From the NCBI GenBank assembly GCA_028023455.1, contig JAQFVV010000143.1, forward strand, positions 2,020,001 to 2,084,000: a stretch of 64,000 nucleotides of DNA, in the 5' to 3' direction. Of the stretch, positions 1 through 12,094 are shown piece by piece. The notes under the pieces are model-generated. The model was not told where the DNA came from and did no database searches. It was given only the letters and a program-made list of their open reading frames with translations. This stretch comes from Epiperipatus broadwayi (lineage: Eukaryota > Onychophora > Udeonychophora > Euonychophora > Peripatidae). A program made the translations under genes and the position numbers. Every line of letters starts with the position of its first letter. The stretch's first letter is position 1.

Positions 1-585
1 GATAATTTTTGATAATTAAGTCTTGAATTAAGATCAAACCAATATTGGTAAGTGAAATAGGGTTATATACATGTATATTTTATTATACGATTATTGCTAA
101 GCTTAATTAGATATAAATTTTATATTGTCATTACATCGAAATAGTTGTTTGCTTTATGTGAGTTAACACCCAGTTGTATAAATAATTTTATTAGTTCATA
201 ATTCATTATTAAGAGCTTGCTTATTTTGTCCAATTATAAAGATCTTGATCGATTTTATTCAGTCAGAATGATCTATCTTAATTATATTTAAACTTCTTTG
301 AGATGGATTGTAAAATTAATTAACTACTGAATTTTAATACCCTGACTTAATTCTTTAACTTCCTTATCTGGTTAAAAATGATCATGGCTTCAAGTTGCTA
401 GAATTCCGTCGTTTTTAACGCTACGGTAAAAAATTTACAGTCATTTTAAAGCTTAAAAAAAGTACTGTAAGATGCTGCCCTCTCTTAAATTATTTTACAA
501 ATAAAAAATTAATAAATTTGACATTTAAACTTTAACAATGGTAGAAGCCAATCTTTTCTAGATGATGATTGGTTGGTTGTCATTT
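1..585. other. A+T-rich non-coding stretch
   Basis: No coding frame, RNA gene or recognisable mobile element is visible. The sequence is A/T-rich with short homopolymers only. Confidence 0.5.
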
Positions 586-586
586 A

Positions 587-1012
587 AGGCCTGTCAATAA
601 TTTTTCATCATTCCAACTTCTTTATTTTGCATTTCAAAATGAAAACGAATATTTTAGAGTGTTTGTTTAGTATTTTTTTTTGCATATTATAAATTATTTC
701 ATAAAATATACTGAAAACATAATTATTTTAGAAAAAACAGTAAGATTTTATTAAAAAATTGTATACTTTTATGTGAATGTAAATTGAAAAAGGAACCAGC
801 GCTAACAACAATTTTGACACCTGTCAACAGTTTACATTGCCCCAAGTTCTTTATTTGATTTTCAAATAAAAATTAATGTTTTAGAATATTTTGCTGGCAT
901 TTATTTACATATTATGTATTTTGGTAAAATATGCTGAAAATATAAATTATTTTAGGAAAATAGATTTTAGTAAAAAATTCTTTATTTTTACACTAATGTA
1001 AACTGAGAGAGA
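587..1012 (+). repeat. Diverged direct tandem duplication, period about 230 bp
   Basis: Two adjacent units share an ordered series of matches. Both have CCTGTCAA (590 and 820), a 'TTCTTTATTT' block, a stretch around 'TTTTAGAATATTTT', an 'AAATATRCTGAAAA' block, and an ending in which 'TTTTAC/TTTTAT..TGAATGTAAA/CTAATGTAAAC' is followed by a purine-rich run. The units are clearly diverged, with many substitutions and small gaps. This suggests an old local duplication, not an active satellite. No coding content is seen. Confidence 0.6.
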
Positions 1013-1015
1013 AAT

Positions 1016-3486
1016 CAATGATGTCAGCCACACTTTCTGATTTGTTACTAAGTTTCTTTTTAGGTCATCTGCTATCAAATATTTTTATAATTATAAATAG
1101 AAATTTATTTTTGAAAAAACTTTCATTCACTTTCATAACCTGACAAATTATTAAAATACTTTTTACAAACGAAACTAAAATAAATATAGTATTAAAAGAT
1201 GAATATATATTTTACTGCTGATTCTGTAATTGACCAGTCAAAAGTTTAGAGTTTTAACTCACTTGGCCAATAAAATAAAGTGCAGCTGAAGGAATTAAAT
1301 AAATGCCAATGATTGTTTTGTACAGTTTAATTGTTATAAAATCCATTTTAATAATTGGGTGACTAAATATTTAAAATAGATGGGTAGGATTAGTTGGTTA
1401 TGATTTGGTAAATATCTAATAGAAACCTACTGTATATTTGATATATTGATATGATTGGATATTATAAATGCAACATTATCTAATAGGTTTATTGATAAGG
1501 TATTCTTGTAGAATATTTCATTTTAATATATAACTTAAGCAATAATTCTATATTGATGTAAAGTAGAATATAGATAAATTATTAATATTATATAACATTT
1601 TATTAAACATAATATGAAGCTGTATAATAATTTTATTTTATTTAAACATTAGAGATATTGTTAAGTTTATAAAATATTCTCAAAAATGTTGTTATAACCA
1701 TTTAGGAATTAGTTTATTTAGGCAGGGAATATTGTTAAATTTTAACGTAAATTTACATGACTATATATAATATTTGATTAGTAAAGTATGTCAGATTTTG
1801 GTTTTATTCAATTACAAATTAAATTGATATCCAAGGCATACATCATTGTTTATGATAATGATATATGATTTCATTGCTTACTAGTTTATTTTGAGTTATG
1901 AATAGATTTGGTGATATTTGCGGTGATGATCTTGTTTATTTTCTTTTGTTTTAAGTGCTATCTGAATAAATTGGGGTTTAATAAAAATCATCATTAGTAT
2001 TTTAATTTAGTGTAGTGGACAATCTAAACAATTATTTGTTGGAAACATTGTTATTGCATAGTGTAACTTCTGAGCTAGATAATTTTATGCAGATTATAAT
2101 AGTTACTATTTATTGATACATATTTTGCTCTGTTATAACTAATATTTAAACCATAAGGGCATTTCTTCATTATTTTTTTTTTAATTTTGTGTCAGTAATA
2201 AATGGTTGTGTAAAAAAAACGTATAGGGCAATTTATTTTGTTTCATGACAAATGCTGACCAAATCAATGTAGAGGAATAATGGGATAGAAAGTTAATTAT
2301 TATCCCATTACAAAATGGCTACCCAATTGAAGGCTGCTGATGATCATGTACTGGTAGCCATCATTACAAAATGGCTCTCAAATCTATGGAGCTATTAATT
2401 AAGAGAGTAGCATCATTATTATATTGTTACTATATATATATGTGTGTGTGTATGTGTGTGCATGTGTTCATATTAATCTAATACAATTTTTAGCTTTTAC
2501 AGATTAAGAAAACATATAACAATTTAATCAAGAATTCAGGATTACAGTAGATTAAAGCCCTGATTTTATCACAGGACTTATATTTTTCAAACTGATGCTC
2601 ACAGGCAAGTGCATGTCATAGTAAAAGTGCATGACCAGAGATTTGTTCCTTACTTGTAATATTACTTCCATATTATAAAAAGCATTCACATAGTGCTGGA
2701 TAATCAAAAATAAAAATTTACTAATTAGCTTTTTTTTTTTGTTTAAATGTAGATTAACTAATTGTTTGTTGTTTTTATAATAAAATTCCCATTGACTTAG
2801 GCAGTAAATAATTTTTCTTTCTTTCACTCTGTCTTATCAATTAAAAGTTTATCTTTTTTAATTGCTGAGATAAGATTTCTATCAGCTTATTAGTAATGTT
2901 TACAAAGAAAATTTTAATGACAATTAGTCATTAAAGTTTCTAGTTGTTATTTTCTAGAGAAAAAAGTGAAAATTGCAAATTCAAAAGAGGTTGGTTAAAT
3001 TATGAAAATCATGATAGAAATATGGCACTCACATTAATTAGCCATTCAATCACAGGTTTTATTTTACTGATTTTTTAAAAATTTTATTTACAAATGTTTG
3101 TGACTGTTGATATTACTTACTATACTGGTTTTTTTTTTTTAAGATTATATAAAAATGTTTAAATTAAATCAGAACTTATGCTACAATCATAAAGTTTGAT
3201 CAATTGTGAAGATTTGAAAGTTCTTTTTAAAAAATGGCACTGTTGAGTTAATAGTAATGTATGTGTATTGCAAAAAATATAAATTAAATAAATATCCAAC
3301 AAACAGACTCCTATTTTAAAAACAGCCCATTAATTTCAATACATAAATAAAACACATGTTCTTCTTTATTATTTGTTAAAGGAGTTTTAAGTTTGTTCCT
3401 TGATAAAGACTATTAAAGAATATAGCCAAAACGTTGGAATGAAACAAGATTTATAAAAAAGAAGAGCATATGATTTATTTATATAT
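1016..3486. other. A+T-rich non-coding stretch with minor simple repeats
   Basis: A mixed (TA)n(TG)n microsatellite lies at about 2430-2466. A 14-base word, ATTACAAAATGGCT, occurs twice at 2307 and 2363. The only open frame (minus strand, 91 codons at 2552-2827) is lysine/isoleucine-rich and looks like random A+T-rich sequence. I see no gene. Confidence 0.5.
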
Positions 3487-3488
3487 CA

Positions 3489-3796
3489 GTATATGTAAAT
3501 TTATAAATAAATATTAGAAAATACAGTATTTAAAAGTTTATAAAAATATATCTATAACTGTCACTTAGAAGTGCTTTCAACTATCCTTGTAGTTTTTGTC
3601 AACTAATACTTTTAAAATGTCATCTTTCCCATAATTCCATGATATCAACTTTCCCATAATTCCGTATTAAAAAGTACTAGTTGACAAAAACTGCAATGAT
3701 AGTTGAAAGCGCTTCTAAGTGACGTTATAGATATATTTTTATAAACTTTTAAGTACTGTATTTTCTAATATTTATTTATAAATTTACGTATATTAT
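3489..3796. mobile_element. Palindromic foldback (MITE-like) element, about 308 bp
   Basis: The two halves are inverted copies over roughly 125-130 bp each. The left arm at about 3489-3615 runs from TATATGTAAATTTATAAATA to TTTTTGTCAACTAATACTTTT. The right arm at about 3668-3796 reads back through the complement with few mismatches, for example CTTAGAAGTGCTTTCAACTA against its mate near 3700. The ~50-bp centre carries a short direct repeat, TTTCCCATAATTCC, at about 3625 and 3651. There is no coding capacity. The structure fits a non-autonomous TIR or foldback element. A TSD was not established. Confidence 0.75.
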
Positions 3797-4188
3797 TTTG
3801 AAGAAATACAGACATCGATTTGTAATATTATATATATTAAAAATAATTTTATACATCTCAATTACATAAAGTTTTCATTAAAGTTTATGATGCGGCTGTA
3901 AAAATAAAATAATATAATAAATTGTGTTAGAGAATGGCAAACTACAATGAAGATCAAATGTTAATATTTGTTCATAATACTTTATTGTCTTTATACTCAA
4001 TCTGATTTCAGAAAGAGAACTATTTCATTTATAATTATTCAAATATAGTAAACAAAATTCCCTGTCTGTTGTTATTATTATTTACTTTCAAAGCTTAAAA
4101 ACTCATGGCAAAATATTTGATTACCTTTTATATAAAAGTAATTACAATTAAAGAAATAAATAACGGTAAATTTGATTAAATAATTTAA
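3797..4188. other. A+T-rich, nothing recognised
   Basis: No gene, repeat copy or RNA signal can be supported in this interval. Confidence 0.5.
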
Positions 4189-4554
4189 GTAGAGGGATTT
4201 GAACTCAGGATTTTTCCATCTATTCATCCTTTACTTTATCTCAAGCAACTGATACACATGAACACACACATGCAAAAAAGATACATTATCTCCAATATTC
4301 ATATTTCATGCAAAAACAGCACTCACCAGTTGGATCAGATCATAATCTCCCACACATATATACAATCAGTGCTCATTTTATATTAAGATAGCAATTCCTT
4401 AAACTTTAATGAATAGGCTTTAATCTTCTTATGAAATACATATATTGGGGATCATATAGCTTTTTCGCATATGTGTAGTCATGTGTATCAGTTGCTTGAG
4501 ATGGAGTGGAGGATGAATAGACTGAAAAATTCCTGGGTTCCAAATCCCTCTACT
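4189..4554. repeat. Family A repeat, foldback copy with tRNA-like ends
   Basis: Both ends carry the same tRNA-like terminus pointing outward. The left end begins GTAGAGGGATTTGAACTC and the right end finishes with GGGTTCCAAATCCCTCTAC, which resembles a Pol III B box (GGTTCRANNCC). The left arm (minus orientation, about 4189-4416) holds the terminus, the 'AACTGATACACATG' block, the 'AATATTCATATTTCATGC' block, the 'CATAATCTCCCACACA' block and 'TATATTAAGATAGCAA'. The right arm (plus, about 4420-4554) repeats only the outer part. The inner junction is therefore asymmetric. No coding capacity is present. Confidence 0.75.
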
Positions 4555-5739
4555 TATTTACATAAAACCCCCAATATAAGCAAGTTGCATACTGCCTTAG
4601 ACTTAAATAATTTAAGTTAAAAAAATACTATTTTTAAATAACATGTTATTAAAAAATTTTATTTTGGATATTTGCTTAAAATAATCTCCAAAATACAATG
4701 AAATATTTAGAAATAGGTTTAAAAAATATTTTTTAATTTCATTTTTAACTATTCTAATAAAACAAAATTTATTTAGTATATAGTTATAATAAATATATAT
4801 AGTATAATATTTATATTACCAAAATTTTTCTTAGGCTTAGCAACTGATAGGAATAACCACACATTCAGTTACATCTATTTAATACATCAGCTGTTCTTAT
4901 GTAGAATTGAATTTTCCAATACTTTTATTTTTGATCTAAAATAACTTTTCATATATAAGTACAATAATAAGGCTTGTGTACTATAGACTTAGATTAAGTA
5001 ATCTTTAAGTTTTTGAAAATCAAAATGTAGATGATATATATCTAAAAAGTGCAAAATTTATTAACAGCAGTCTGTAAAAGTGTACTGTCTTATTCAGCTT
5101 CACTTTTTTTTTTAAAAAAAAGAGGAACATTTTCTTTTAAAATGTTCATTATGATGATGATGATGATGGCCTAAAGTTTAATGTTGAAATGGTAGATTCA
5201 AAAAATTAAGCATCCTGGATCAATTCTCAGATGAATTAAACAAACATAAACTCAATTTTGTCATATTCACAGACTACCATTTGAATGATCAAATAATTTC
5301 ATGATTAACCATTAAGGAGTTTGTATATATATATACATGGTATACTTTGCAGTTTCACCCATGTGTAAGTCTGATTATAAATAAACTGACATTTTGGCTT
5401 CATTATACAAGCCATCAACTGGCTGATGAATAGAATATTATAAAGATGGTTGTAGAGGCGCTGCACTCTGGTTCCTATTCATTCCACATGAAGTTCCACC
5501 AATAGAAAAAACATGTATATAAAATTGAAAGAATAAAAGTCAGAAAAGCTTCAGTCATATGTTTTTAAAAAAATTCAAATAGAAGGAAGTTTGCATGAGT
5601 AATCAAATTATAACATCAGTATATTCATTATCAAAATCATACATTGATGATGACAAAGTATATCATTTATATCTGTAACCTGTGAAAATCATTATATCAA
5701 TATATATATGAATAATTTTAATAATTATATATTATATAA
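4555..5739. other. A+T-rich non-coding stretch with a short (GAT)n run
   Basis: A run of about six GAT/ATG units occurs near 5148-5167. The flanks show no RTE 3' end, so I do not assign it to a LINE tail. Nothing else is recognised. Confidence 0.45.
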
Positions 5740-6310
5740 AAATTGAATTCCTCATCTATCACTTGCAAATGTATTAAAGACTTTTCCAATAAGTTTCTGA
5801 TTTACTGTTTCTTCTTCATGTCTCAAGATACTGAAACTTCTTTCAATGATACAGATCATAAGAAATAAAGTTATGCCAGTAGTTATTGCTAAATTAATAA
5901 AAAGGAAATAGTCAATATTTCAAAATATTTGATAAAGTTTAGGGAATATCAGTCAAAAAAAATTATATATTGGACATTTGCAGGAGTTGTAAATAAGTTA
6001 TCTTTCTAAAATTAAATATTCCTGCTTTAGTATGAAATTGAAATAAATCACGTAAACTTTCAAAATCATCACTCTCCTTCAAGTGACAAATCATGTGACA
6101 TAAAATATAATGCTTGCTAAAATAGAATCTAATTTAATTCTACTGGTCTCTGTAGTTTTTTGTATTGATTTATCAATTTGATAAATTACAACTTCTGGAT
6201 GTTTGTTAAAATATTCCATAACAAAAGCAATTTCTTTAAGCCATTGAGATGATATGTGATTTCTGACAGTTTGGTTAAAAATTTTATGAGTATAAATGCT
6301 CTTTGACAAT
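5740..6310 (-). pseudogene. Possible hAT-type transposase relic (DUF4371/ZMYM1-like)
   Basis: Reading the minus strand, the first part (6309-6091) is open for 72 codons. It contains KTTETSRIKLDSILASIIF, which resembles the segment of DUF4371-type hAT proteins just before their conserved RGH motif. Further on, at about 5860-5750, a frame reads IIERSFSILRHEEETVNQKL, reminiscent of the hAT C-terminal dimerisation motif (ERSFS-x-L). Stops and frameshifts lie between them. Only about 190 codons separate the two landmarks, far fewer than in full hAT proteins of 500-700 residues, so the copy must be internally deleted. No TIRs were found. This is a by-eye family guess. Chance resemblance in A+T-rich sequence remains possible. 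Confidence 0.35.
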
Positions 6311-7562
6311 CCCTATGTATTTATGGTACAAAATGCAATATGTCTTTAAAATGCATCTTTTGGTTGTGTTTTGAATAACACAATTATGGTGAGGATTCCT
6401 CTAATGAACTAAACTGTTGTTTTTTTTTCCCAGAATAATTTTTTTTAAATCTTTGTCCTTGTTGGGAATATAAATATTAGAAAGAATTTTAAATTTTAAA
6501 GTTGGTGTTTAGCGAAAACTCCAACATAAGATTCAGTATCACATTCTAATAAATTATTTGATGAAATTGACTTGTTAGTTATTTTGAATTAAGGTTTCAG
6601 GGATCAGATCAATTTGAGTATCTGAATGCATACATTTTTCTGCTCAATTTCTATTGGATATCTTTTTGTAATTTTTTTCTAGAGAAAAAAATAATTGCTT
6701 ACATCCATTCTGAAAAGGGGAAACACAAATAAGAAAATATTTTTTAAAATAAAACTATAAATACATTATTGTCATTTCACATTGATTGTAATAATTTTAA
6801 AATCGGGTGGGATGGGGGGTTAAAATTAATACAGTTTTTACCCTGATTTCACGTTTAAAAAAATCAACTGATTAATTAATCCTAAATTAAATTATTTCAA
6901 TTTAAAAGTAAGAAAATCATAAAACTAATAAGTAAAATAACTCCTTTTAAAAACATATTTTTTTATTTAAAATTTGTTTCATTACAAATTTGCAATTCAC
7001 CACATTTCATTCAGGGATTAATGAACTGGTCACTCTTTATAACAGCCATGAACTTTTTTTTTTTTTTTTACAAATCAGAAAAAATTATTAAAAACATGAA
7101 CATGTAATTTTAGCATTGCAATAGATGAAATTTATGATTTATGATTATCCTACTGAGCACCAAAACCAACAAATTCATAATAAAATTTTAAGACAGACAA
7201 AGCATTCCATCTTAATCATTTTTACAATTATACTTAGTGGAATTTTTTTACTCATTCATGTGATGAAGAGTAAGTACCCTATTTGTTTTTTCTGTGGATG
7301 CTCATGGTCCACTCTTACAGGTATTATTAAATTTCAAATTATTTGATTTAGGCAGTATTGGCTCTTTTCCAATATTATCAACTTGTATATGTCTTGGAAG
7401 ATTTCTTGCATTAAAGTAAAATGATGAATTTGAGAACTGAGGATTTATGGATCATAGTTCTTTATCACTTCCGGTTCTTGAATGTCGTGTGATATCTTGA
7501 ATGATAAATCATTTAATTATTATTATTACAATATATATGCGCACACTGTTTGAGATTTTATC
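6311..7562. other. A+T-rich non-coding stretch
   Basis: Long poly-T runs occur (for example near 7055-7070), with a short G-rich patch near 6805-6820. A plus-strand 73-codon frame at 7125-7346 is hydrophobic but shows no recognisable family. No gene is supported. Confidence 0.45.
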
Positions 7563-9664
7563 ATCATCAACCATTATCAATCAACTGCAGGATGAAGGTC
7601 TCTCCAAGTTCAATCCATCTTTTCCTATCTTTAGCTTCTCTTCTTGACATCACTCCTGCATGCTTTCTTATTTCATCCATCCATCTCACATGTGGTCTCT
7701 TTCTGGGTCTTTTACAATCTCTTGTAATCCAGTTTAAAATTTCAGTTGTCCATCTATTATCATCTCTTTTAACAATATGTCCAACCCAACTCCACTTCAG
7801 TCTTTTAATTTTTTCAGTGAGGTCAGTAATACCTGTTTGTTCTCTTACCCATACATTGCGTTTTCGATCCCTTCTTGTTATTCCCAACATGCATATCTCC
7901 ATACTTCTTCGAGTGATCTGAAGTCTCTGTATTGCTCTTCTATTAAGTGTCCAGGTCTCAGATCCATTATTAAAAACCTTTCTTTTCAAACACATAGGCA
8001 TATTTCCTTTTGGTATAAAGTTATTTCTACTAAAAGCACTCCAAACAAGTTTAATTCTATGATTAATTTCATCCATTATATTTCCATCTGTATTAATAAT
8101 CTGACCAAAGTATTTGTAACTGTTATCTTCTTCTAACTCATCATAATCAATCTTTATTTTCATATTTTGAGAAAATCTATTAAACATTACTTTAGTCTTT
8201 TTAACATTTATTTTTAGTCCTACTTTCATCTGATAACTCATGCAACATTTGCTGTAGCTCTAAAGCATTATTTGCAAAAAGAACTATATCATCTGCAAAA
8301 TCTAAATGACTTAAATAATCTCCATTTACTTTCACTCCTTTAGCTTCCCATTTTAATCCACAAAATACTTCTTGCAGCACTTCTGTAAAAAGTTTTAGAG
8401 ATATGGAATCACCCTGCCTTACATCCTTTTCAATGTTGATTTTTCTACTATCATTATGTAATCTAATTGTTGCTGTTGCATTTTTATAAATATTCTTTAC
8501 AATATGACAATATCCTGGATCTATAGCTTGATGATCCAATGCTTTAATCACCGAAGAAATGTTTATAGAATCAAATGTATTTTCATAGTCTAAAAATCCT
8601 AAACATAATGGCAACTCATATTCATTTGTCCTTTCTATAATTTCTCTCAATACCTGGATATGATCTACTGTACTAAAATCACTTTTAAATCCAGCTTGTT
8701 TTCTTGGTTGGTGGAAATCCAGTGTTTTCTGTAGACGAGTTGTAATTATCTTAGTAAAATTTTTGTATATAACTGATAAAAGACTGATAGGTCTGTAATT
8801 TCTAATATATTCTTTATCACCTTTTTTAAATATTAATATTAATACTGCATTTTTCCAATCATCTGGTACATCTTTATCATTTAGACATTTGGTATATAAC
8901 TTTGCTAAAAAAAATTCTATTTCTTCACCTGCTTGTTTTAATATATCAATTATAATTTCATCATTACCTGGAGCCTTCCCTTTCTTCATAAATTTAATTG
9001 CATGTCTCACTTCCTCATTAAAAATTCTGGGCAATTCAGAAGATATAATAGGTATAGGAGGCACTTGTTCTTTATTACTATATAATTCTTGATAGAAGTC
9101 TTCTACACATTTCATGATGTCATCTTTCTTTTTAGTAATAATGCCATCTTTTTTTCTTATTATAGATATAAATTTCCTACCAATACCAAAACCTTTTACA
9201 CTCTTTAGACTTTTATTCTCTTCTACAGCTTTCCTTGCTAGTTCACAATTATACTTTCTTATATCATTTTCAACTCTTTTCTACACCATTTTACAAAATT
9301 CAAGATATTCAATCTTTTATAATGCATCATTGTTGTATATCCTCATATTCCTCCTTCTCTTCATAAATTCTGTAGTCTCAGTAGAAATTTTATTGGTCAA
9401 TTTCTGCTTTTTTTCTACCAGCTGTCTTTGTTGCAGTTTTTAAAAGTGTATCGCTTATTTTCCTATTAATGTCATTCAAATCTGAATCATGTTCAAAATC
9501 TACTAATATTTGAAACCGATTTGGAAGTTCTAATTTAAATTCATTAGAATGTTTCTGAAGATTAGGAATATCAACTGTAAATACTGTTTTTCTTAATAAT
9601 GTTTGTCTCTCTAGTTTTGCATTAACATATATCTTATATCTTACTATTCGATAATCACTTCCTG
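7563..9664 (-). mobile_element. RTE-1: 5'-truncated RTE-like non-LTR retrotransposon
   Basis: The 3' end lies at the low-coordinate side. Just beyond the protein stop the minus strand runs into a short ATG-type microsatellite (plus strand TCATCATCAACC at 7561), a tail type known in RTE-clade LINEs. Most of an RT and a long C-terminal domain are present. Homology to the sister copies RTE-2 and RTE-3 ends near 9664, upstream of the RT domain in the endonuclease-RT linker, so the endonuclease is missing. GATTTTAT at about 7556 and GATTTTTAT at 9664 flank the element and may be a decayed target-site duplication. The clade assignment rests on motif style, especially the C-terminal 'LKWSWVGHI' and 'RWTTEILNW' blocks. 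Confidence 0.85.
7567..9443 (-). pseudogene. RTE-1 reverse transcriptase ORF, broken
   Basis: Two overlapping minus-strand frames together give an RT. The upstream frame (9115-8201) has GKAPGNDEI, 'NYRPISLLSVIYK', motif A 'GFLDYENTFDSI', motif B 'VRQGDSISLKLFTEVLQ' and motif C 'LDFADDIVLFAN'. The FADD aspartates are intact. The downstream frame (8241-7567) has 'GLKINVKKTKVMFNR', 'NGSETWTLN' and the basic C-terminal region ending 'ETFILQLIDNG'. Compared with RTE-2, one 8-base unit of a CTACTTTC duplication is missing near 8220, which causes the frameshift. A further in-frame loss of about 24 bases near 7965 removes the 'KCVLPVLTYG' segment. Reading continues upstream of 9115 only with several stops, so the protein is not functional as it stands. 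Confidence 0.9.
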
Positions 9665-9811
9665 ATTTTTATACGTGTATTTATTTTTGAATAGATAAGA
9701 AACGCTTCTGATAAAAAAAATATTGTTTACGAATGGGGTGGGCATACTGGCTCAAAGATTCCTTCTGATTTTGACAAAGAATAGGTGGTTTTTATCACAT
9801 TGCATATATAT

Positions 9812-9998
9812 ATAATCAAAATTATCCCAAATTCACAATTGAACCAGACTAGCCAAAAAAAAAAAAAAAAAACTTTAAAACATTATCCATGGTTTCACTG
9901 CTCAAGTCTGCTTGTAGCATTGAAACCATTGATAGTGTTTAAAAGTTTATTTTTTGTCTAGTCTGGTTTAGTTGTGAATTTGGGGAAACTTTGATTAT
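9812..9998. mobile_element. Foldback element, about 187 bp
   Basis: There are inverted arms of roughly 85 bp. The left arm starts TAATCAAAATTATCCCAAAT and continues through ACCAGACTAGCC, an A18 run and ATGGTTTCA. The right arm gives the complement in the same order: TTGAAACCAT, a T-rich run, GTCTAGTCTGGTTTAGTTGT, AATTTGGGGAAACTTTGATTA. The A-run length differs greatly between arms (18 versus about 6), as expected for slippage after insertion. No coding capacity. It is probably a MITE. Confidence 0.7.
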
Positions 9999-11313
9999 TT
10001 ATTGACTAGTTTAGCTTTGTCTTTTTAATGTTTATATATACATAATATATACGAAATGCGGATATTAGAGATCATTTATCGTTTTTACCCGTATGTGATC
10101 AAACGTCTATCGGTTGTATAATATGGAGTGGACAGCTATGAAGAGCTTGAAAGTCTGAGTTCAAGTTCTTCTAATTACATTAAGTTTAGTATAGATGATG
10201 TACATGTATTTAAATATTGTATATATCTGGAAAAAGTAATGTCTTTATAAATAATTTACCAATGAATTTTATCAAACTCATTGATAAAGAATCAATTACT
10301 GCTAATTAATAACGTTTTGTATTTGCTTGCTTGTTTTTTTTCTTCTTGATATTCAACAAATTTATTAGATATTTATTATATTTACTTCGAAAGTTACTGT
10401 ACAATATTATTCATGCATGTATACTATGCGTAATCAACTTTTATTTCTTTCATCTACCCCTCCCCCAATCTGGAGCTAAAATAACCATAGTCGTTTGCCA
10501 ATTGTTGCTAAGGATATGTATGTTTATTGTCTCAATAGTAAATAATTTATTTAAAAAATTATATAAAAATTCTTTTTTAAAAATAATAATATACATTTTA
10601 ATTTTAAAAGACTTTATAGAATATATATTATAAAAAACTGAAGTATCACTTGATATGTTTTTATTATTTCAACTTCTTCGAAATTATTGAATTATCTTTT
10701 TAAATATTTTCGTCTTTTGATTTTTGGTTACACAATTTCTTTTCTAAAATTTATCAACTTCACTCATTATGAGCCGCCATGATTCTTAATTAAAGCTTTC
10801 CTCTTTCATAGACACGTCTGTAATACTCCTGGGAAATTAAGCTGACTGTCATTGTATTCATAATGTTTATGAAAGCTTTCTGCTTTTTAAAGGAAAAAAA
10901 TATATAGTCCTCTTGAAAGATGATAACCAAGTTAGCATTTGATAAAGTAGGAAGATATTTGATCCAGTTTCAGGAAAAATCATTGGTAGCATTGCGAAGC
11001 TAATTTTGATAAATCTATGTAATATCGTATTAAGCAGCAATTTGCATTACTTATATGATTCATTTGAAGAATTGTTGAAACAAAAGCATTAAAAATTATT
11101 TTCATAAAAGAAATCAAATAATGTAGAACAATTTATTTGCCAAAATTAACTTTGTATTAAAAAATTTGTTTTACTAACTCTTCTTGTTAATTAAATTTAA
11201 AATATCTATTTTATTTTTATATAAAAGTTTTTGTGTGTATATATATATTTATTTAGATTTACTTATGCTGAATATTTCATATATATGTAATAATATTTCC
11301 TATATATGCAATA
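9999..11313. other. A+T-rich non-coding stretch
   Basis: Contains a phrase near 10125-10160 ('GTATAATATGGAGTGGACAG ... GAAAGTCTGAGTTCAAGTTC') that matches the tRNA-like terminus of family A on the plus strand, so a decayed end fragment is likely there. An open frame of 100 codons at 10331-10633 is Phe/Leu/Ile-rich and has no family signal. No gene is supported. Confidence 0.45.
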
Positions 11314-11632
11314 AGGGTTTTGAGCATTCCATCTTTGGTTTTTCAATGAAATGGATGATTGAGTTGTTGGAAGGGTGAGAAGATTGAAACCTGTCTATTA
11401 AAGTTTGAGGAATTGCTATCTTAATATAAGTCCAGCACTGATTGTATATACGTGTAACAGATTATGATCTGGTTCAACTGATGAGTGCTAGTTCTGCACG
11501 AAATATATATATATTGGGGATCATATATCTTTTTTACATGTATGTATGTAGTCATGTGTATCAATTGTTCGAGCTGGAGTGGAAAAATGAATAGACTGAA
11601 AAATCCTGAATTCAAATCTCTTTAATTATTTA
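11314..11632 (+). repeat. Family A repeat, solo copy
   Basis: The copy follows the family order: 'TTTTGAGCATTCCATC', 'TTTTCAATG', 'CCTGTCTATTAAAGTTTGA', 'TGCTATCTTAATATAA', 'GCACTGATTGTATAT', 'GATTATGATCTGG', 'CAACTGATGAGTGCT', 'ATATTGGGGATCATATATC', 'GTCATGTGTATCAAT', then a tRNA-like terminus ending 'TGAATTCAAATCTCTTTAAT'. It is diverged but collinear with the other copies. There is no inverted partner next to it. Confidence 0.7.
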
Positions 11633-11822
11633 GATGTGTGTGTAAAGCATTTGATTAAGTAGTAATATGGGTTTACCAGTAAGCAAAAATTACTAATTTA
11701 AAGAGAGAAAAATCTTAATTTGGATATTTGAATTATAATCTTAGTTTGTGCCACAATTACAATAATAATATGTATATAACTTTATCTTTCTTATTGCATT
11801 GCCAAATCCATATAATACTAAA

Positions 11823-12013
11823 TCCATCTATACTCTTTATTACTGTTTTACAATGCTTTTATTACAAACCACTATCATAGTTTTGATGATCCATCTATCT
11901 TTTTTATTACTGTTTTACAATGCTTTTATTACAGCCCACTATGGGGCAATCGAAACTGCCATAGTGGGTTGTAATAAAAGCATTGAAAAACAGTAATAAA
12001 GAGAATAGATGAT
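11823..12013. mobile_element. Short hairpin element plus an extra direct copy of its arm
   Basis: A near-perfect hairpin has arms of about 54 bp (11890-11943 and 11959-12013) around a 15-base loop. The arms contain TTATTACTGTTTTACAATGC / GCATTGAAAAACAGTAATAA and CCCACTATGG / CCATAGTGGG. A third copy of the left arm lies just upstream at 11823-11879 in direct orientation. No coding content. It is consistent with a small foldback MITE with a partial duplication. A transcribed RNA hairpin is an alternative that the sequence alone cannot exclude. Confidence 0.7.
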
Positions 12014-12094
12014 TTAATAATAATATTTATAATATATACATATGTATTTATTAAGAAATCAATTGTTTGAATTATAATTTTACATTGTTCAACA

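Noticed and set aside
5148-5167. RTE 3' tail on the plus strand (GAT run)
   Set aside because: The sequence before it does not match the RTE C-terminal coding end, so it is just a short microsatellite.
7550-8136. Plus-strand frames of 123 and 119 codons over RTE-1, and similar ones over RTE-2 (31706-32285)
   Set aside because: They are antisense shadows of the RT C-terminal coding region. All recognisable motifs read on the minus strand.
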